Positions 43,742 through 52,099 of a stretch of 64,000 nucleotides of DNA are shown here, in pieces (the first letter of the stretch is position 1; every line of letters starts with the position of its first letter). The DNA is taken from positions 310,001 through 374,000 of the forward strand of contig CAVOLE010000031.1 in assembly GCA_963696665.1 (NCBI GenBank), written 5' to 3'. The DNA comes from Roseiarcus sp963696665 (GTDB lineage Bacteria > Pseudomonadota > Alphaproteobacteria > Rhizobiales > Beijerinckiaceae). Made by a program: the position numbers and the translations under genes. The notes under the pieces are model-generated. The model saw nothing but the letters and a program-made list of their open reading frames with translations. It did no database searches and had not been told where the DNA came from.

Positions 43742-44186
43742 AAGCCCTCCGTCGAAGCCCCCGCGGCCCAGGAATCGCCATCGCGCCCGGCCTTGTCGAG
43801 CGGCCAATGCGTCCTACCAAACGCTCGCGGAACGGCCTCGTCAATCCTGCCGCCTCGCGGCGCCCAGACGGCGCGGACGGCTCTAAGATCCCGGGCCGCG
43901 AGAAATTGCGGGCGGATCCCTTGGATTTCAGGCCGGACAAGCCCTATATTTGTTTCTTGTTTCGACTCGTAACTTCTTTGAGATTTGGAATTCCGGCCGC
44001 GATGGACCGGTCGACAAGCCAGCGCGTCCGTGGGAGAAATGAAAAAAATTGCAGAGGAGAGCCGGCTCAGGTCTCATTTCAGACTTGATCGTGGTTTCAT
44101 GAAAATGTCATGTCCGGAGGCCGCTCGACGGTCGCCACAAACCGCCAATCCATGGTAAACTTTCAAAACCCGAAAAGAACCTCAAT
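43742..44186. other. Gene-free stretch between FAH and NYN genes
   Basis: This 445-bp gap between divergent genes has no coding signal. It grows AT-rich from about 43940 and holds GAAATGAAAAAAATTGCAGAGG near 44035-44060 in a purine-rich part. It probably contains the promoters of both flanking genes. No clear operator or RNA structure is visible. Confidence 0.45.
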
Positions 44187-44795
44187 ATGTCATCATTGGA
44201 ACGGATCGCCCTGTTTATTGATGGGGCAAACCTTTACGCCAGCGCGAAAGCTCTCGGGTTCGACATCGACTACAAACGTCTCTTGCGGGAATTTCAGTCC
44301 AAGGGACGCTTGATCCGAGCCTTCTATTACACGGCTTTGGTCGACGACCAGGAGTATTCCTCCGTTCGCCCCTTGGTCGACTGGCTCGACTACAACGGCT
44401 ATTCGGTCGTGACCAAGCCGACGAAGGAGTTCGTCGACTCGACCGGGCGCCGGAAAGTCAAGGGCAACATGGATATCGAGCTCGCGGTCAACGCAATGGA
44501 CATGGCGCCGCACCTCGACTTGATGGTCCTGTTCTCCGGCGACGGCGATTTCCGGTCGCTTGTCGAATCGATCCAGCGCAAAGGCGTTCGGGTGGCGGTC
44601 GTGTCGACGATTTCGACCCAGCCGCCGATGGTGGCGGACGAACTGCGCCGTCAGGCGGACGAGTTCATCGACCTCGCCCATCTGATCCAGAGGATCGGGC
44701 GCGATCCCGGCGACAGGCCGCCGCGCCCCGTCGACCATCGCCGAGGCCAGTCCTTCGGGCCGGTCCAGCAGCCGGCCGAGGAATTGCGCGAGTAG
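44187..44795 (+). CDS. NYN domain (LabA/DUF88-like) ribonuclease
   Basis: A 202-residue protein with the PIN-like NYN fold of the LabA family. Acidic active-site residues are seen in ERIALFIDGANLYASAKALG, in KVKGNMDIELAVNAMD and in LMVLFSGDGDFRSLVESIQR. These four aspartates are the expected metal site. The tail after residue 175 is Pro/Arg-rich. NYN proteins are usually RNA-cleaving. The next gene, a uracil-DNA glycosylase, follows in 15 bp, so they may share a transcript. Confidence 0.9.
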   Translation: MSSLERIALFIDGANLYASAKALGFDIDYKRLLREFQSKGRLIRAFYYTALVDDQEYSSVRPLVDWLDYNGYSVVTKPTKEFVDSTGRRKVKGNMDIELAVNAMDMAPHLDLMVLFSGDGDFRSLVESIQRKGVRVAVVSTISTQPPMVADELRRQADEFIDLAHLIQRIGRDPGDRPPRPVDHRRGQSFGPVQQPAEELRE

Positions 44796-44810
44796 GCGAC
44801 AGAAGGCCGC

Positions 44811-45479
44811 GTGCCTTTCGACGCCGGCCCATCGCACGATTGTCCGGATTGCCCGCGCCTCGTGGCCTTTCGGCTCACGAACAGAGCCGCTTTCCCGGAC
44901 TGGTGGAACGCGCCGGTTCCGACCTTTGGCGAAGCGGAGGCGCGCGTGGCGATCATCGGCCTTGCGCCGGGATTGCGCGGCGCGAACCGGACGGGGCGCC
45001 CTTTCACCGGCGACTACGCCGGCGAGCTTCTTTACGCGACGCTGATCGAGTTCGGCTTCGCATGCGGCACGTACGATCGCCGCCCCGATGATGGGCTGAC
45101 CCTCGTCGACTGCGCGATCATCAACGCCGTGCGCTGTGTTCCGCCGCAAAATAAGCCGACGCCAGAAGAGATCGCGACGTGTCGGCGCTATCTCGTACCC
45201 GCCATCTCGGGGCTGCCGCGGCTCAAGATCATGGTCGCGCTCGGCCGGATCGCGCATGAGAGCACGCTGCGCGCGCTCAAACTGACCTTATCGAAATTTC
45301 CTTTCGCCCATGGCGCGCGCCATCCAGTGACGCCCGGCGTCAGCCTCTTCGACAGCTATCATTGCTCGCGCTACAACACCAACACCGGCGTGCTGACGGA
45401 AGCGATGTTTCGCCAGGTCTTCGCCTCGGTGCGCGCCGAGCTCGACGCCATGGACGCGCCGGCGCCGGCGGCGGGATAG
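44811..45479 (+). CDS. Type 5 (UdgB-like) uracil-DNA glycosylase
   Basis: A 222-residue UDG-superfamily DNA repair enzyme starting with GTG after AGAAGG. Motif 1 is IIGLAPGLRGANRTGRPFTG, where the GLAPG and the lack of the usual Asp/Asn fit family 5. Motif 2 is SYHCSRYNTNTGVLT near the C-terminus. The N-terminal CPDCPRL supplies two of the four FeS-ligand cysteines, and further Cys residues occur in CAIINAVRCVPP and CRRYLVP. It should remove uracil and perhaps hypoxanthine from DNA. Confidence 0.87.
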   Translation: MPFDAGPSHDCPDCPRLVAFRLTNRAAFPDWWNAPVPTFGEAEARVAIIGLAPGLRGANRTGRPFTGDYAGELLYATLIEFGFACGTYDRRPDDGLTLVDCAIINAVRCVPPQNKPTPEEIATCRRYLVPAISGLPRLKIMVALGRIAHESTLRALKLTLSKFPFAHGARHPVTPGVSLFDSYHCSRYNTNTGVLTEAMFRQVFASVRAELDAMDAPAPAAG

Positions 45480-45526
45480 GCTTGAGCCGCGCCTCAGGGG
45501 GCCAAGTGCAGCGATGGGGGACAAAG

Positions 45527-46537
45527 TTGAGCGCAAATGCTTTCGGCCAGATTGATCAATCGCCCGTGTTTGAGGTCACGATCGCGTCCCAGGCAGGGGC
45601 GAGCGCGAAAATCCTGACCTATGGCGCAGTGGTGCGCGACCTCGTCGTGCCAGCCTCGAATGGGTTGCAGCGGGTCGTGCTCGGCCTCAACACGCTGGAC
45701 GATTACCTCAACTACTCGCCGTCTTTCGGGGCTGTGCCGGGGCGGTTCGCCAACCGGATCGCCAACGGCCGCTTTGTCCTCGACGGCGTTCCTTATGAAC
45801 TCGAGCGCAAGCCCGGCCAGAAGCACACGCTGCACGGCGGCCCGCATGGGTTTGGCCACCGGATCTGGAAGCTCGGCGCCTATGACACGTCGTCGGTCGA
45901 GCTGATCCTCGAATCGCCGGACGGCGACGCCGGGTTCCCAGGCGCTCTTACCGCGACCTGCGTCTACCGCCTGATCGAGCCCGCGACGCTTCGGGTCGAA
46001 CTCTCGGCGGTTTCGGACCGCCCGACCATCGTCAATCTCACCCAGCACAGCTATTTCAATCTCGACGGCTCGCCCGACATTCTCGACCATGAGCTGACGC
46101 TGTTCGCCGACTTTTACACCCCGGCCGATTCCGAGCTGATCCCGACCGGGGAGATCCGCGCCGTGGCCGGCACGCCATACGACTTTCGCGCCCCCCGCAC
46201 GGTTCGCGATGCCGCGCTCACGCCTTACGACACCAATTTCGTCGCGGCGCTTGAATGGGGCGAGGAAGGCGGTCTGGCGCAAATCGCCGCGGTGCGTTCG
46301 CCGAAGAACGGCTTGACGATGAGCCTGTTTTCGACCGAGCCTGGCGTCCAGTTCTACTCCGCGGCGCCCCTCAATTGTCCCGCGCCCGGATTGGACGGCC
46401 AGCATTACGGGGCGCATGCGGGCCTGGCGCTCGAGCCGCAGGCCTTCCCCGATTCGCCCAACCGGCGCCATTTCACCAATTGCGTGCTGCACCCGGAGGA
46501 CGAGTACCAGCACGTGAGCGAATTCCGCTTTGGATAG
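45527..46537 (+). CDS. galM: Aldose 1-epimerase (galactose mutarotase-like)
   Basis: A protein of about 336 residues with the GalM beta-sandwich fold. TTG at 45527 is preceded by GGGGGA; a GTG at 45506 is possible. Active-site histidines lie in HTLHGGPHGFGHRIWKLG and in NLTQHSYFNLDGSPDIL. The catalytic Glu near the C-terminus is expected at LALEPQAFPDSPN. The enzyme interconverts alpha- and beta-anomers of sugars. It is 47 bp downstream of the uracil-DNA glycosylase, probably not functionally linked. Confidence 0.93.
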   Translation: MSANAFGQIDQSPVFEVTIASQAGASAKILTYGAVVRDLVVPASNGLQRVVLGLNTLDDYLNYSPSFGAVPGRFANRIANGRFVLDGVPYELERKPGQKHTLHGGPHGFGHRIWKLGAYDTSSVELILESPDGDAGFPGALTATCVYRLIEPATLRVELSAVSDRPTIVNLTQHSYFNLDGSPDILDHELTLFADFYTPADSELIPTGEIRAVAGTPYDFRAPRTVRDAALTPYDTNFVAALEWGEEGGLAQIAAVRSPKNGLTMSLFSTEPGVQFYSAAPLNCPAPGLDGQHYGAHAGLALEPQAFPDSPNRRHFTNCVLHPEDEYQHVSEFRFG

Positions 46538-46662
46538 CGGGGGTTCAGAGGAGATGCTGCGAACTTGACGCGTACGGGCGGGCAACCCTTGAAGCTGACA
46601 TGGAGATTCGTCGCTAAGCCTCAGTTCAAGCTCATTTAGCAATGCTCATGTAACTGTGGTCG

Positions 46663-46772
46663 TTATGGCCGGGCTTGACCCGGCTATCCATGACAAGCCG
46701 CGCGGAGACCGGTCCGCAAAGGTCGGGGATGCGCGGACCACGTAGACGGCCGGGACAAGCCCGGCGGTGACG
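46663..46772. repeat. Dispersed intergenic palindromic repeat, GGCCGGGCTTGTCCCGGCC type (copy B)
   Basis: The left end reads TATGGCCGGGCTTGACCCGG and the right end reads TAGACGGCCGGGACAAGCCC. The two ends are inverted relative to each other. It matches the element at 3016-3202. Confidence 0.65.
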
Positions 46773-46867
46773 CCGGAGGGCGGCGCGAGGCGGCTCCAGC
46801 CCTTGCCGTCCTCGGACGAACAAAGACACGGGGTCCGCCGTCGCCCCCTTTGACAAATTGTCTAGAT

Positions 46868-46883
46868 ATGGGCATATGCCCAT
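46868..46883. promoter_or_regulatory. Candidate MarR operator, 16-bp palindrome
   Basis: ATGGGCATATGCCCAT is a perfect palindrome lying over the likely -10 region. The -35 box TTGACA is at 46850-46855. It is 125 bp upstream of the MarR start that controls the drug exporter. A repressor bound here would block the promoter. Confidence 0.6.
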
Positions 46884-47008
46884 TATTAATTCAGCGCTCA
46901 CCTGGCGCGCCAACCTCCTCCCTCCAGGGTTGGCCGCCGCGGCGCCGATCCCGCCTCCCACCGCGACCCGAACGGCGTGCGCTGCGAGACGAAATGAAGG
47001 AGCAACCC

Positions 47009-47485
47009 ATGCCGCAACCGGCCATGCCCGGCGGGCGCGCAAGCGAATGTTTCGCCACCGCGGCGCGCAAAGCGTCGCGCCGGTTGACGCAGTTCTACGA
47101 CGATGCGCTCGAGCCCTGCGGTCTCCGCTCGACGCAATATGCGATGTTGAACGAGCTGGCGCGCTGCGCTCACCCACCGACGCTCGCCGAATTGGCGAGC
47201 GCGCTCGTTTCCGACCGTTCGGCGGTCGGCCACAACTTGAGGCCGCTCGTGCGGGATGGCTATGTCGCCCTTGCGCCGGGGACGGGGGACCGGCGCGAAA
47301 GGCGAATCGTCCTCACCTCTCAGGGCCGAGCAAAGCAGGGCGAGGCTCGCGAGCTTTGGCAGGCGGCGCAAAACGAATTTCTCGCGGTCCATGGGCGGGA
47401 GCGGAGCGAAAGCCTTCGCGCGGCGCTGCTCGACATCGCCTATGACGCGCGGCTCGGCCGAACCGATAAGGGGGCCGCATCATGA
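47009..47485 (+). CDS. MarR family transcriptional regulator
   Basis: A 158-residue regulator. The ATG at 47009 follows AAGGAG with a 6-base gap; an in-frame ATG at 46994 lies on the upstream side of that site. The winged-helix core covers CGLRSTQYAMLNELARCAHP, then LAELASALVSDRSAVGHNLR and RRERRIVLTSQGRAKQGEA. Its stop overlaps the start of the MFS exporter (ATGA), and a perfect palindrome lies over the promoter. It is likely a drug-responsive repressor of its own operon. Confidence 0.92.
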   Translation: MPQPAMPGGRASECFATAARKASRRLTQFYDDALEPCGLRSTQYAMLNELARCAHPPTLAELASALVSDRSAVGHNLRPLVRDGYVALAPGTGDRRERRIVLTSQGRAKQGEARELWQAAQNEFLAVHGRERSESLRAALLDIAYDARLGRTDKGAAS

Positions 47486-49101
47486 CCGAGCAGGCTCTGA
47501 CATCCGCGTCCGCGCGGCAGCGTCCAGCCCGATGGGTGACCGGGCGGCGCGCCCGCGTCCTGCTCTGCGCCTCGGGCGTGTCGTTCATGATCATGCTCGA
47601 TTCGAATATCGTCGCGGTCTCGCTTCCCTCGATCGCCCGCGATCTCAACGCGACCTTCGCCGACATCGAATGGGTGGTGAGCGCCTATGTCCTCACCTTC
47701 GCCGCGCTTCTGATGCCCTCCGGGGCGTTTGCGGACAGGTTCGGGCGCAGACGCATGCTGGTCGTCGGACTCGCCGTCTTCACCTTGGCCTCGCTGCTTT
47801 GCGGCCTCGCGCCTTCCGCGCTCATTCTGAACGGCGCGCGGGCCGTACAAGGCGTGGGCGCGGCGATCGAGCTCAGCGCCGCGCTCGCGGTGCTGGGGCA
47901 TGAGTTTCGCGGCGCGGAACGCGCCAAGGCGTTCGGATTCTGGGGAACGGTCGTCGGCGTCGCCGTCGCCGTGGGTCCGCTCGTCGGCGGGCTCATCACT
48001 TCCGGGTTTGGCTGGCGCTGGGCGTTCCTGGTCAATCTTCCCTTCGGCGCCGCGCTCATCTGGCTCGCGATTGACGCCGTCGAAGAGTCTCGCGACCCCG
48101 ACGCCCAGAGACTGGATGTTGCCGGCATGCTCACCTTTGGCGGCGGACTCTTTTGTCTCATCTGGGCGCTGATCGGCGCAAACCGCATCGGCTGGTCGGC
48201 AGAGGCGACGCGCGCGAAGCTCTTGGCCTCGGTGATCCTGTTTGCGCTCTTCGTCGCGGCCGAGCTGATCCAGAAGCGCCCGATGGTCGACTTCGCGCTC
48301 TTCCGCAAGCGCACGTTCCTCGGCGCGAGCTTCGCCATGCTCGGCTTCGCCTCCGCCGCTCAGGTCATGATGACCTATCTGCCGCTCTATCTGCAGAATG
48401 CGTTCGGCCTGAGCCCAGCCGCGGCTGGCCTTGGCATGCTGCCCTTTGCGCTGCCGCTGTTCTTTGGCCCGCGCGTCGCGGTTGCTCTTGCAAGCCGGAT
48501 CTCAGGCCGCGATCTGCTCACGCTTGGGCTAATGATTGTCGCGGCCGGCAATGTGGCGACGGCGCTCATGGTCGGCTCTCATCTGCCTTATGGATTCGTC
48601 GCCTTGGGAATGCTCGCGACCGGCTGCGGCGCCGGATTGCTGAATGGGGAGACGGCGAAAGTGTCGATGAGCGTCATCCCGCCGGAGCGCGGCGGCATGG
48701 CGTCAGGAATAGGCGGCACGTTGCGATTTGTCGGCCTGGTGACCGGAATCACCGGACTGGGCGCCGTGCTGGCGTCAGAGACCGAGCGACGGTTCGTTCA
48801 ATCGGCGTCGGCCCTGCCTTCCTCGCACGCGTTCGGCGATAATGCGCACCAGATCGTGGCGCGCGTTGTCGCGGGCGATATCCCCGGCGTCGTTGCGCAA
48901 ACGCCGGAGCCGGTTCGCGCGGCGATCGCCGAACTGTCGCGCTTGAGCTTCGCGACCGGCTTCTCGCTCGTGCTTCTGGTCGCAAGCTTTGTGGCGGCGC
49001 TGGCGGCGGGCCTGACCTTCGCCTTCGTCAGTCCGGTCGAGACCGCTCCGGCTCGGCTGCGCGCCGCGCCTGAGACCGCAACTCCCGAGCTCCTCGACTA
49101 G
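47482..49101 (+). CDS. MFS multidrug exporter, DHA2 (EmrB/QacA-like) family
   Basis: A 539-residue transporter with 14 predicted membrane segments. Helix 1 carries the DHA2 motif SFMIMLDSNIVAVSLPSIAR (motif D1), followed by the loop FADRFGRRRMLVVGLAVF (motif A). The fifth helix has WGTVVGVAVAVGPLVGGLIT (motif C), the mark of proton-coupled exporters. It is cotranscribed and translationally coupled with the MarR gene. Substrate unknown. Confidence 0.93.
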   Translation: MTEQALTSASARQRPARWVTGRRARVLLCASGVSFMIMLDSNIVAVSLPSIARDLNATFADIEWVVSAYVLTFAALLMPSGAFADRFGRRRMLVVGLAVFTLASLLCGLAPSALILNGARAVQGVGAAIELSAALAVLGHEFRGAERAKAFGFWGTVVGVAVAVGPLVGGLITSGFGWRWAFLVNLPFGAALIWLAIDAVEESRDPDAQRLDVAGMLTFGGGLFCLIWALIGANRIGWSAEATRAKLLASVILFALFVAAELIQKRPMVDFALFRKRTFLGASFAMLGFASAAQVMMTYLPLYLQNAFGLSPAAAGLGMLPFALPLFFGPRVAVALASRISGRDLLTLGLMIVAAGNVATALMVGSHLPYGFVALGMLATGCGAGLLNGETAKVSMSVIPPERGGMASGIGGTLRFVGLVTGITGLGAVLASETERRFVQSASALPSSHAFGDNAHQIVARVVAGDIPGVVAQTPEPVRAAIAELSRLSFATGFSLVLLVASFVAALAAGLTFAFVSPVETAPARLRAAPETATPELLD

Positions 49102-49109
49102 GACTTGCC

Positions 49110-49259
49110 ATGTTGAGCGCCGCGATGGAAAGCGCCCTCAATCGCCCCGTCTGGTCGGCGCTCACCACCGGCGACCGCCGGTTTGCCCAAGGAGGGCCTC
49201 TCGCGCTCCGTTTTCCGCCCGACGTTGGGCCCTTCGGGGCGACCGCTGCTGCCTCCTGA
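49110..49259 (+). pseudogene. Truncated GNAT-like acetyltransferase fragment
   Basis: A 49-codon frame starting MLSAAMESALNRPVWSALTT, with the tail LRFPPDVGPFGATAAAS. This matches the N-terminal start of FR47-like GNAT proteins (NRPVWSALT..., then ..RFPPDVGPFxA). The catalytic acetyl-CoA domain is missing; the next gene on the other strand begins only 21 bp later. It is the first 49 residues of a lost gene or a recent deletion remnant. Confidence 0.55.
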
Positions 49260-49280
49260 CAAGCAGTCGCCAAGTTTAGA

Positions 49281-50729
49281 TCAGCCTGTCACCATGCCCA
49301 TCAAGCGTCCCCTGATGATCGCCGCTGCGTCGGTCATCATTTCCGTCACGATGTCGGCCGCTGGAGCGAGCGTCCTGGTCTGCCCGACCGATTCACCGGC
49401 AAGCAGGCTCATCTCCTCGAAGTCGCCCGTGAACGCCGCAGTTGGCGGAAAGCCGCAGAACCGTGTCATGGGCATCTTCTGGCCATAGAGGTCCGCCTCG
49501 CCAACAACCGGCAGCGTCTCGGGCGCGGCGGCCTGATAGGGCGCCGGGTGGTCACGCCCCTCCCATTCGCGGACGATACGGTTGCGTAAGCCGCGCACGG
49601 TCGCATCGGGGAATTCCGGTCCAAAAACATTGTGGCGCGCTGTGTCCGCAACGGAAGCCTCCAGCACCCGTCGTTTGTATTCAGGATGGGCGTCCGCCTC
49701 CTCACTTGCGAGCAGTCGCGTTCCGACCCAAACGCCGTCGGCCCCAAGCGCCAACGCAGCCGCGATGCCGCGGCCGTCCGCGATGCCCCCGGCCGCGATC
49801 AGCAGCAGATCGCCCGCCATATCGCGAATCGCGGGCAGAAGACTCACGAGTTCGGCCGAACTGCGGTTGTGGCCTCCCGCGGCGCTTCCTTGGACGACAA
49901 GTCCATCGACTCCCTGCTCGATGGCGCGTCTTGCTTCGTCGACGCTGCCGATTTGCATCCAGACCTTGGCGCCGGCGCCGTGCAGGTCTGAGATCCACGC
50001 GTCGGGAACGTCGTCCCAGAAGAAAATCACCAGCGGCACTTTCTCCTGAACCAGGACCTCGATGTGTTCCGGCGGACTGAAGCGGGGAATGATGTCGACG
50101 CCGAAAGCATGGTTGGTGGCGCTGCGGATGCGGCCGATCTCTTCGCGCAGATATTCGGGGCTCATGGCGGCGCAACCGATTGTGCCAAGGCCTCCGGCGC
50201 GACACACGGCCGACGCCAGCTTTGAGGTCGCAATGAACGCCATCCCGGCGTTCACCAAGGGATGGTCGACGCCATAGTCCTGGGTGAGCCGAGTCTTCAG
50301 CAACGGTCCCCGAGCTGCGGAAGCGGCGCGCGCGGCCTCCATCATCTGTCCGGCGACAATGGCGTAGAGGGCTGCCCACGCATCGCGGGTGGCCGTGCCG
50401 AACGCCCTTCCGAGCGTTGTCTGGAAAGTCCAAAGCAGGGCCTCAGCGACAGTCGCATAGTCGCCGTCCTTGACGCCATAGCCGGCGTGACGCTCGCCGA
50501 GCGCCCGCACCGCGGGAACCACGGTTTCGAGCCGGTCGAGATTGGCGACCGCGACGGCGAGCATCGCCGTGAGCTTCCGGCCTTGTTCCGCCATATCGCC
50601 TTTGAACAGACGGCGCAGATCAGGCGCGATCTCAAAGAGGCGCGCGTAGAACTTACCGGCAAACTCCTCCCGCCCCGGCGCAACGGCCTCGAAGCTCGCC
50701 CTGACCAATTCCTTTTGCTGTTCGTCCAT
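49281..50729 (-). CDS. Globin-nitronate monooxygenase fusion protein
   Basis: A 482-residue two-domain protein. Residues 1-140 are a flavohaemoglobin-type globin: Tyr28 at B10 (KFYARLFEIAP), Gln49 at E7 (AEQGRKL) and the proximal His81 at F8 (ALGERHAGYGVK), a set typical of NO-dioxygenating globins. Residues 143-482 form an FMN nitronate monooxygenase/NADH:quinone reductase-like TIM barrel (RLTQDYGVDHPLVNAGMAF, QGSAAGGHNRSS, LLIAAGGIADGRGIAAALAL). The usual FAD/NAD reductase of flavohaemoglobin is absent. GAGGAGG precedes the ATG at 50729. It is divergent from an NsrR-type regulator. Role inferred: NO and nitro-compound detoxification, with the FMN domain possibly feeding or acting beside the haem. 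Confidence 0.9.
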   Translation of the reverse strand: MDEQQKELVRASFEAVAPGREEFAGKFYARLFEIAPDLRRLFKGDMAEQGRKLTAMLAVAVANLDRLETVVPAVRALGERHAGYGVKDGDYATVAEALLWTFQTTLGRAFGTATRDAWAALYAIVAGQMMEAARAASAARGPLLKTRLTQDYGVDHPLVNAGMAFIATSKLASAVCRAGGLGTIGCAAMSPEYLREEIGRIRSATNHAFGVDIIPRFSPPEHIEVLVQEKVPLVIFFWDDVPDAWISDLHGAGAKVWMQIGSVDEARRAIEQGVDGLVVQGSAAGGHNRSSAELVSLLPAIRDMAGDLLLIAAGGIADGRGIAAALALGADGVWVGTRLLASEEADAHPEYKRRVLEASVADTARHNVFGPEFPDATVRGLRNRIVREWEGRDHPAPYQAAAPETLPVVGEADLYGQKMPMTRFCGFPPTAAFTGDFEEMSLLAGESVGQTRTLAPAADIVTEMMTDAAAIIRGRLMGMVTG

Positions 50730-50773
50730 AGTGCGCCTCCTCGGCCGAAGCGTACGGCCGGCCGCGAGGCTCA

Positions 50774-50805
50774 AATAAGCAAACAGAATGCCACTTTGAT
50801 TTATT
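50774..50805. promoter_or_regulatory. Candidate NsrR operator
   Basis: AATAAGCAAA (50774-50783) and TTTGATTTATT (50795-50805) form an imperfect inverted repeat with an 11-base spacer, in the 127-bp gap between the divergent globin-NMO and NsrR starts. It is AT-rich like known NsrR sites, but it does not match a fixed consensus. Confidence 0.4.
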
Positions 50806-50856
50806 GCGCTCCTTTCATTCGCGTGGCACGAAGACGCTCCTGAAAAGGCGAGCCAA

Positions 50857-51324
50857 ATGCGGCTAACCATCCATACGGACTACGCGCTGCGCATGCTCAT
50901 TACGCTCGCCTTGCGTGAAAACTCGGCGGTCAGCGTCGCTGAGATCGCTGATCGTTTTAGCATCTCGAGACATCATTTGATCAAAGTCGCACAACATCTG
51001 CGCGATGGCGGCTATGTTGAAACGGCGCGCGGAAATGGCGGCGGCCTTCGCCTTGCCCAGCCTTCCTCCGAGATCAATGTCGGCGCGGTGGTGCGTTACA
51101 CCGAAACGGATATGCACCTGGTGAGCTGTTTTGCTCCGGACGGCCAATGCAGGATTTTCGGAGGCTGCATCCTCCATTCCGCTCTGCACGAAGCGCTTGA
51201 CGCCTTTTTAGCGGTGCTCGACCGCTATAGCCTAGCAGACCTGGTCAGGTCACGGGCGATCCTGGCGGATCTGCTGTGGCCTTCCGACGCGCCGGCCCTG
51301 AAGTCAGACACGCTTCCTATTTAG
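50857..51324 (+). CDS. nsrR: Rrf2-family NO-sensing regulator NsrR
   Basis: A 155-residue Rrf2 repressor. The winged helix is typical: MRLTIHTDYALRMLITLALR, then IADRFSISRHHLIKVAQHLR. Three cysteines (91, 98, 104 in SCFAPDGQCRIFGGC) provide the iron-sulphur cluster that NO destroys to release DNA. This CX6CX5C spacing and the TIHTDYALR start fit NsrR rather than IscR. A Shine-Dalgarno-like AAAAGGCG precedes the ATG. Its divergent neighbour is the globin-NMO gene, which it most likely represses. Confidence 0.9.
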   Translation: MRLTIHTDYALRMLITLALRENSAVSVAEIADRFSISRHHLIKVAQHLRDGGYVETARGNGGGLRLAQPSSEINVGAVVRYTETDMHLVSCFAPDGQCRIFGGCILHSALHEALDAFLAVLDRYSLADLVRSRAILADLLWPSDAPALKSDTLPI

Positions 51325-51523
51325 AAGTAACTCCCAAGCTGGACCTGACTTGTAGGGCGGCGTCGCTGACGCCTCCTGGCCGGGTCATCGCCGCCGGCCC
51401 TACAGGGCGCTGCGAGCGCCATAGTTTGGCGACCTGGCTTGGCAGTTACAAACTTGCGCAACGGCGCCCTCAAGCCGCTGGAGCCCTTGGCGCGCGTAAA
51501 CTTGTACGCCAATTCGCGCTTCA

Positions 51524-52096
51524 TCACTGCTCGAAGCTTGCGTTGGGTCCAGCCTCGGCCAGCGCCCGGCCGACTTCGAGCCCGAGGTCGTCCATCGAGG
51601 TCTGCTCGCGCACCGAGAGGTCTTCGCCCTTCGCCTGGCGTTCGGCCTGCTCGGGCGAGCGCGCGACATTGACGGTGACCTTCAACTCGACCTCGGGATG
51701 CAGGTGAATGGGAACAGCGTGCAGGCCGAGGGTCTTGATCGGTTGCTGGATCGCGACATGGCCGCGCTCGACCTTGTGCTTGGCGGCGGTCAGCGCCTCG
51801 GCGATGTCTCGCGCCGACACCGAGCCATAGAGCTGCCCGGTCTCGCCGGCCTGGCGGATGATGACGACCGTCACGCCGTCGAGCTTGGCCGCCGCCTCGT
51901 TCGCGCTGCGCTTGAGCTCGTTATTGCGCGCCTCGAGATCGGCGCGCCTTACCTCGAATTTCTGCTTGTTGGCGTCGGTCGCGCGCAACGCCTTGCCGCG
52001 CGGCAGAAGGAAATTGCGGGCGTATCCGTCCTTCACGCGCACGGTGTCGCCGATATGTCCGAGCTTGCCGACGCGCTCGAGCAAAATTACATCCAT
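51524..52096 (-). CDS. rplI: 50S ribosomal protein L9
   Basis: A 190-residue L9. The N-terminal domain has the family signature MDVILLERVGKLGHIGDTV, then VKDGYARNFLLPRGKALRAT. The long central helix and the C-terminal domain follow (LYGSVSARDIAEAL). The tail from about residue 160 is extended and acidic, as in other alphaproteobacteria. It lies 3 bp after DUF2232 at the end of the rpsF-rpsR operon. The 51325-51523 stretch downstream holds no gene. Confidence 0.97.
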   Translation of the reverse strand: MDVILLERVGKLGHIGDTVRVKDGYARNFLLPRGKALRATDANKQKFEVRRADLEARNNELKRSANEAAAKLDGVTVVIIRQAGETGQLYGSVSARDIAEALTAAKHKVERGHVAIQQPIKTLGLHAVPIHLHPEVELKVTVNVARSPEQAERQAKGEDLSVREQTSMDDLGLEVGRALAEAGPNASFEQ

Positions 52097-52099
52097 GAT

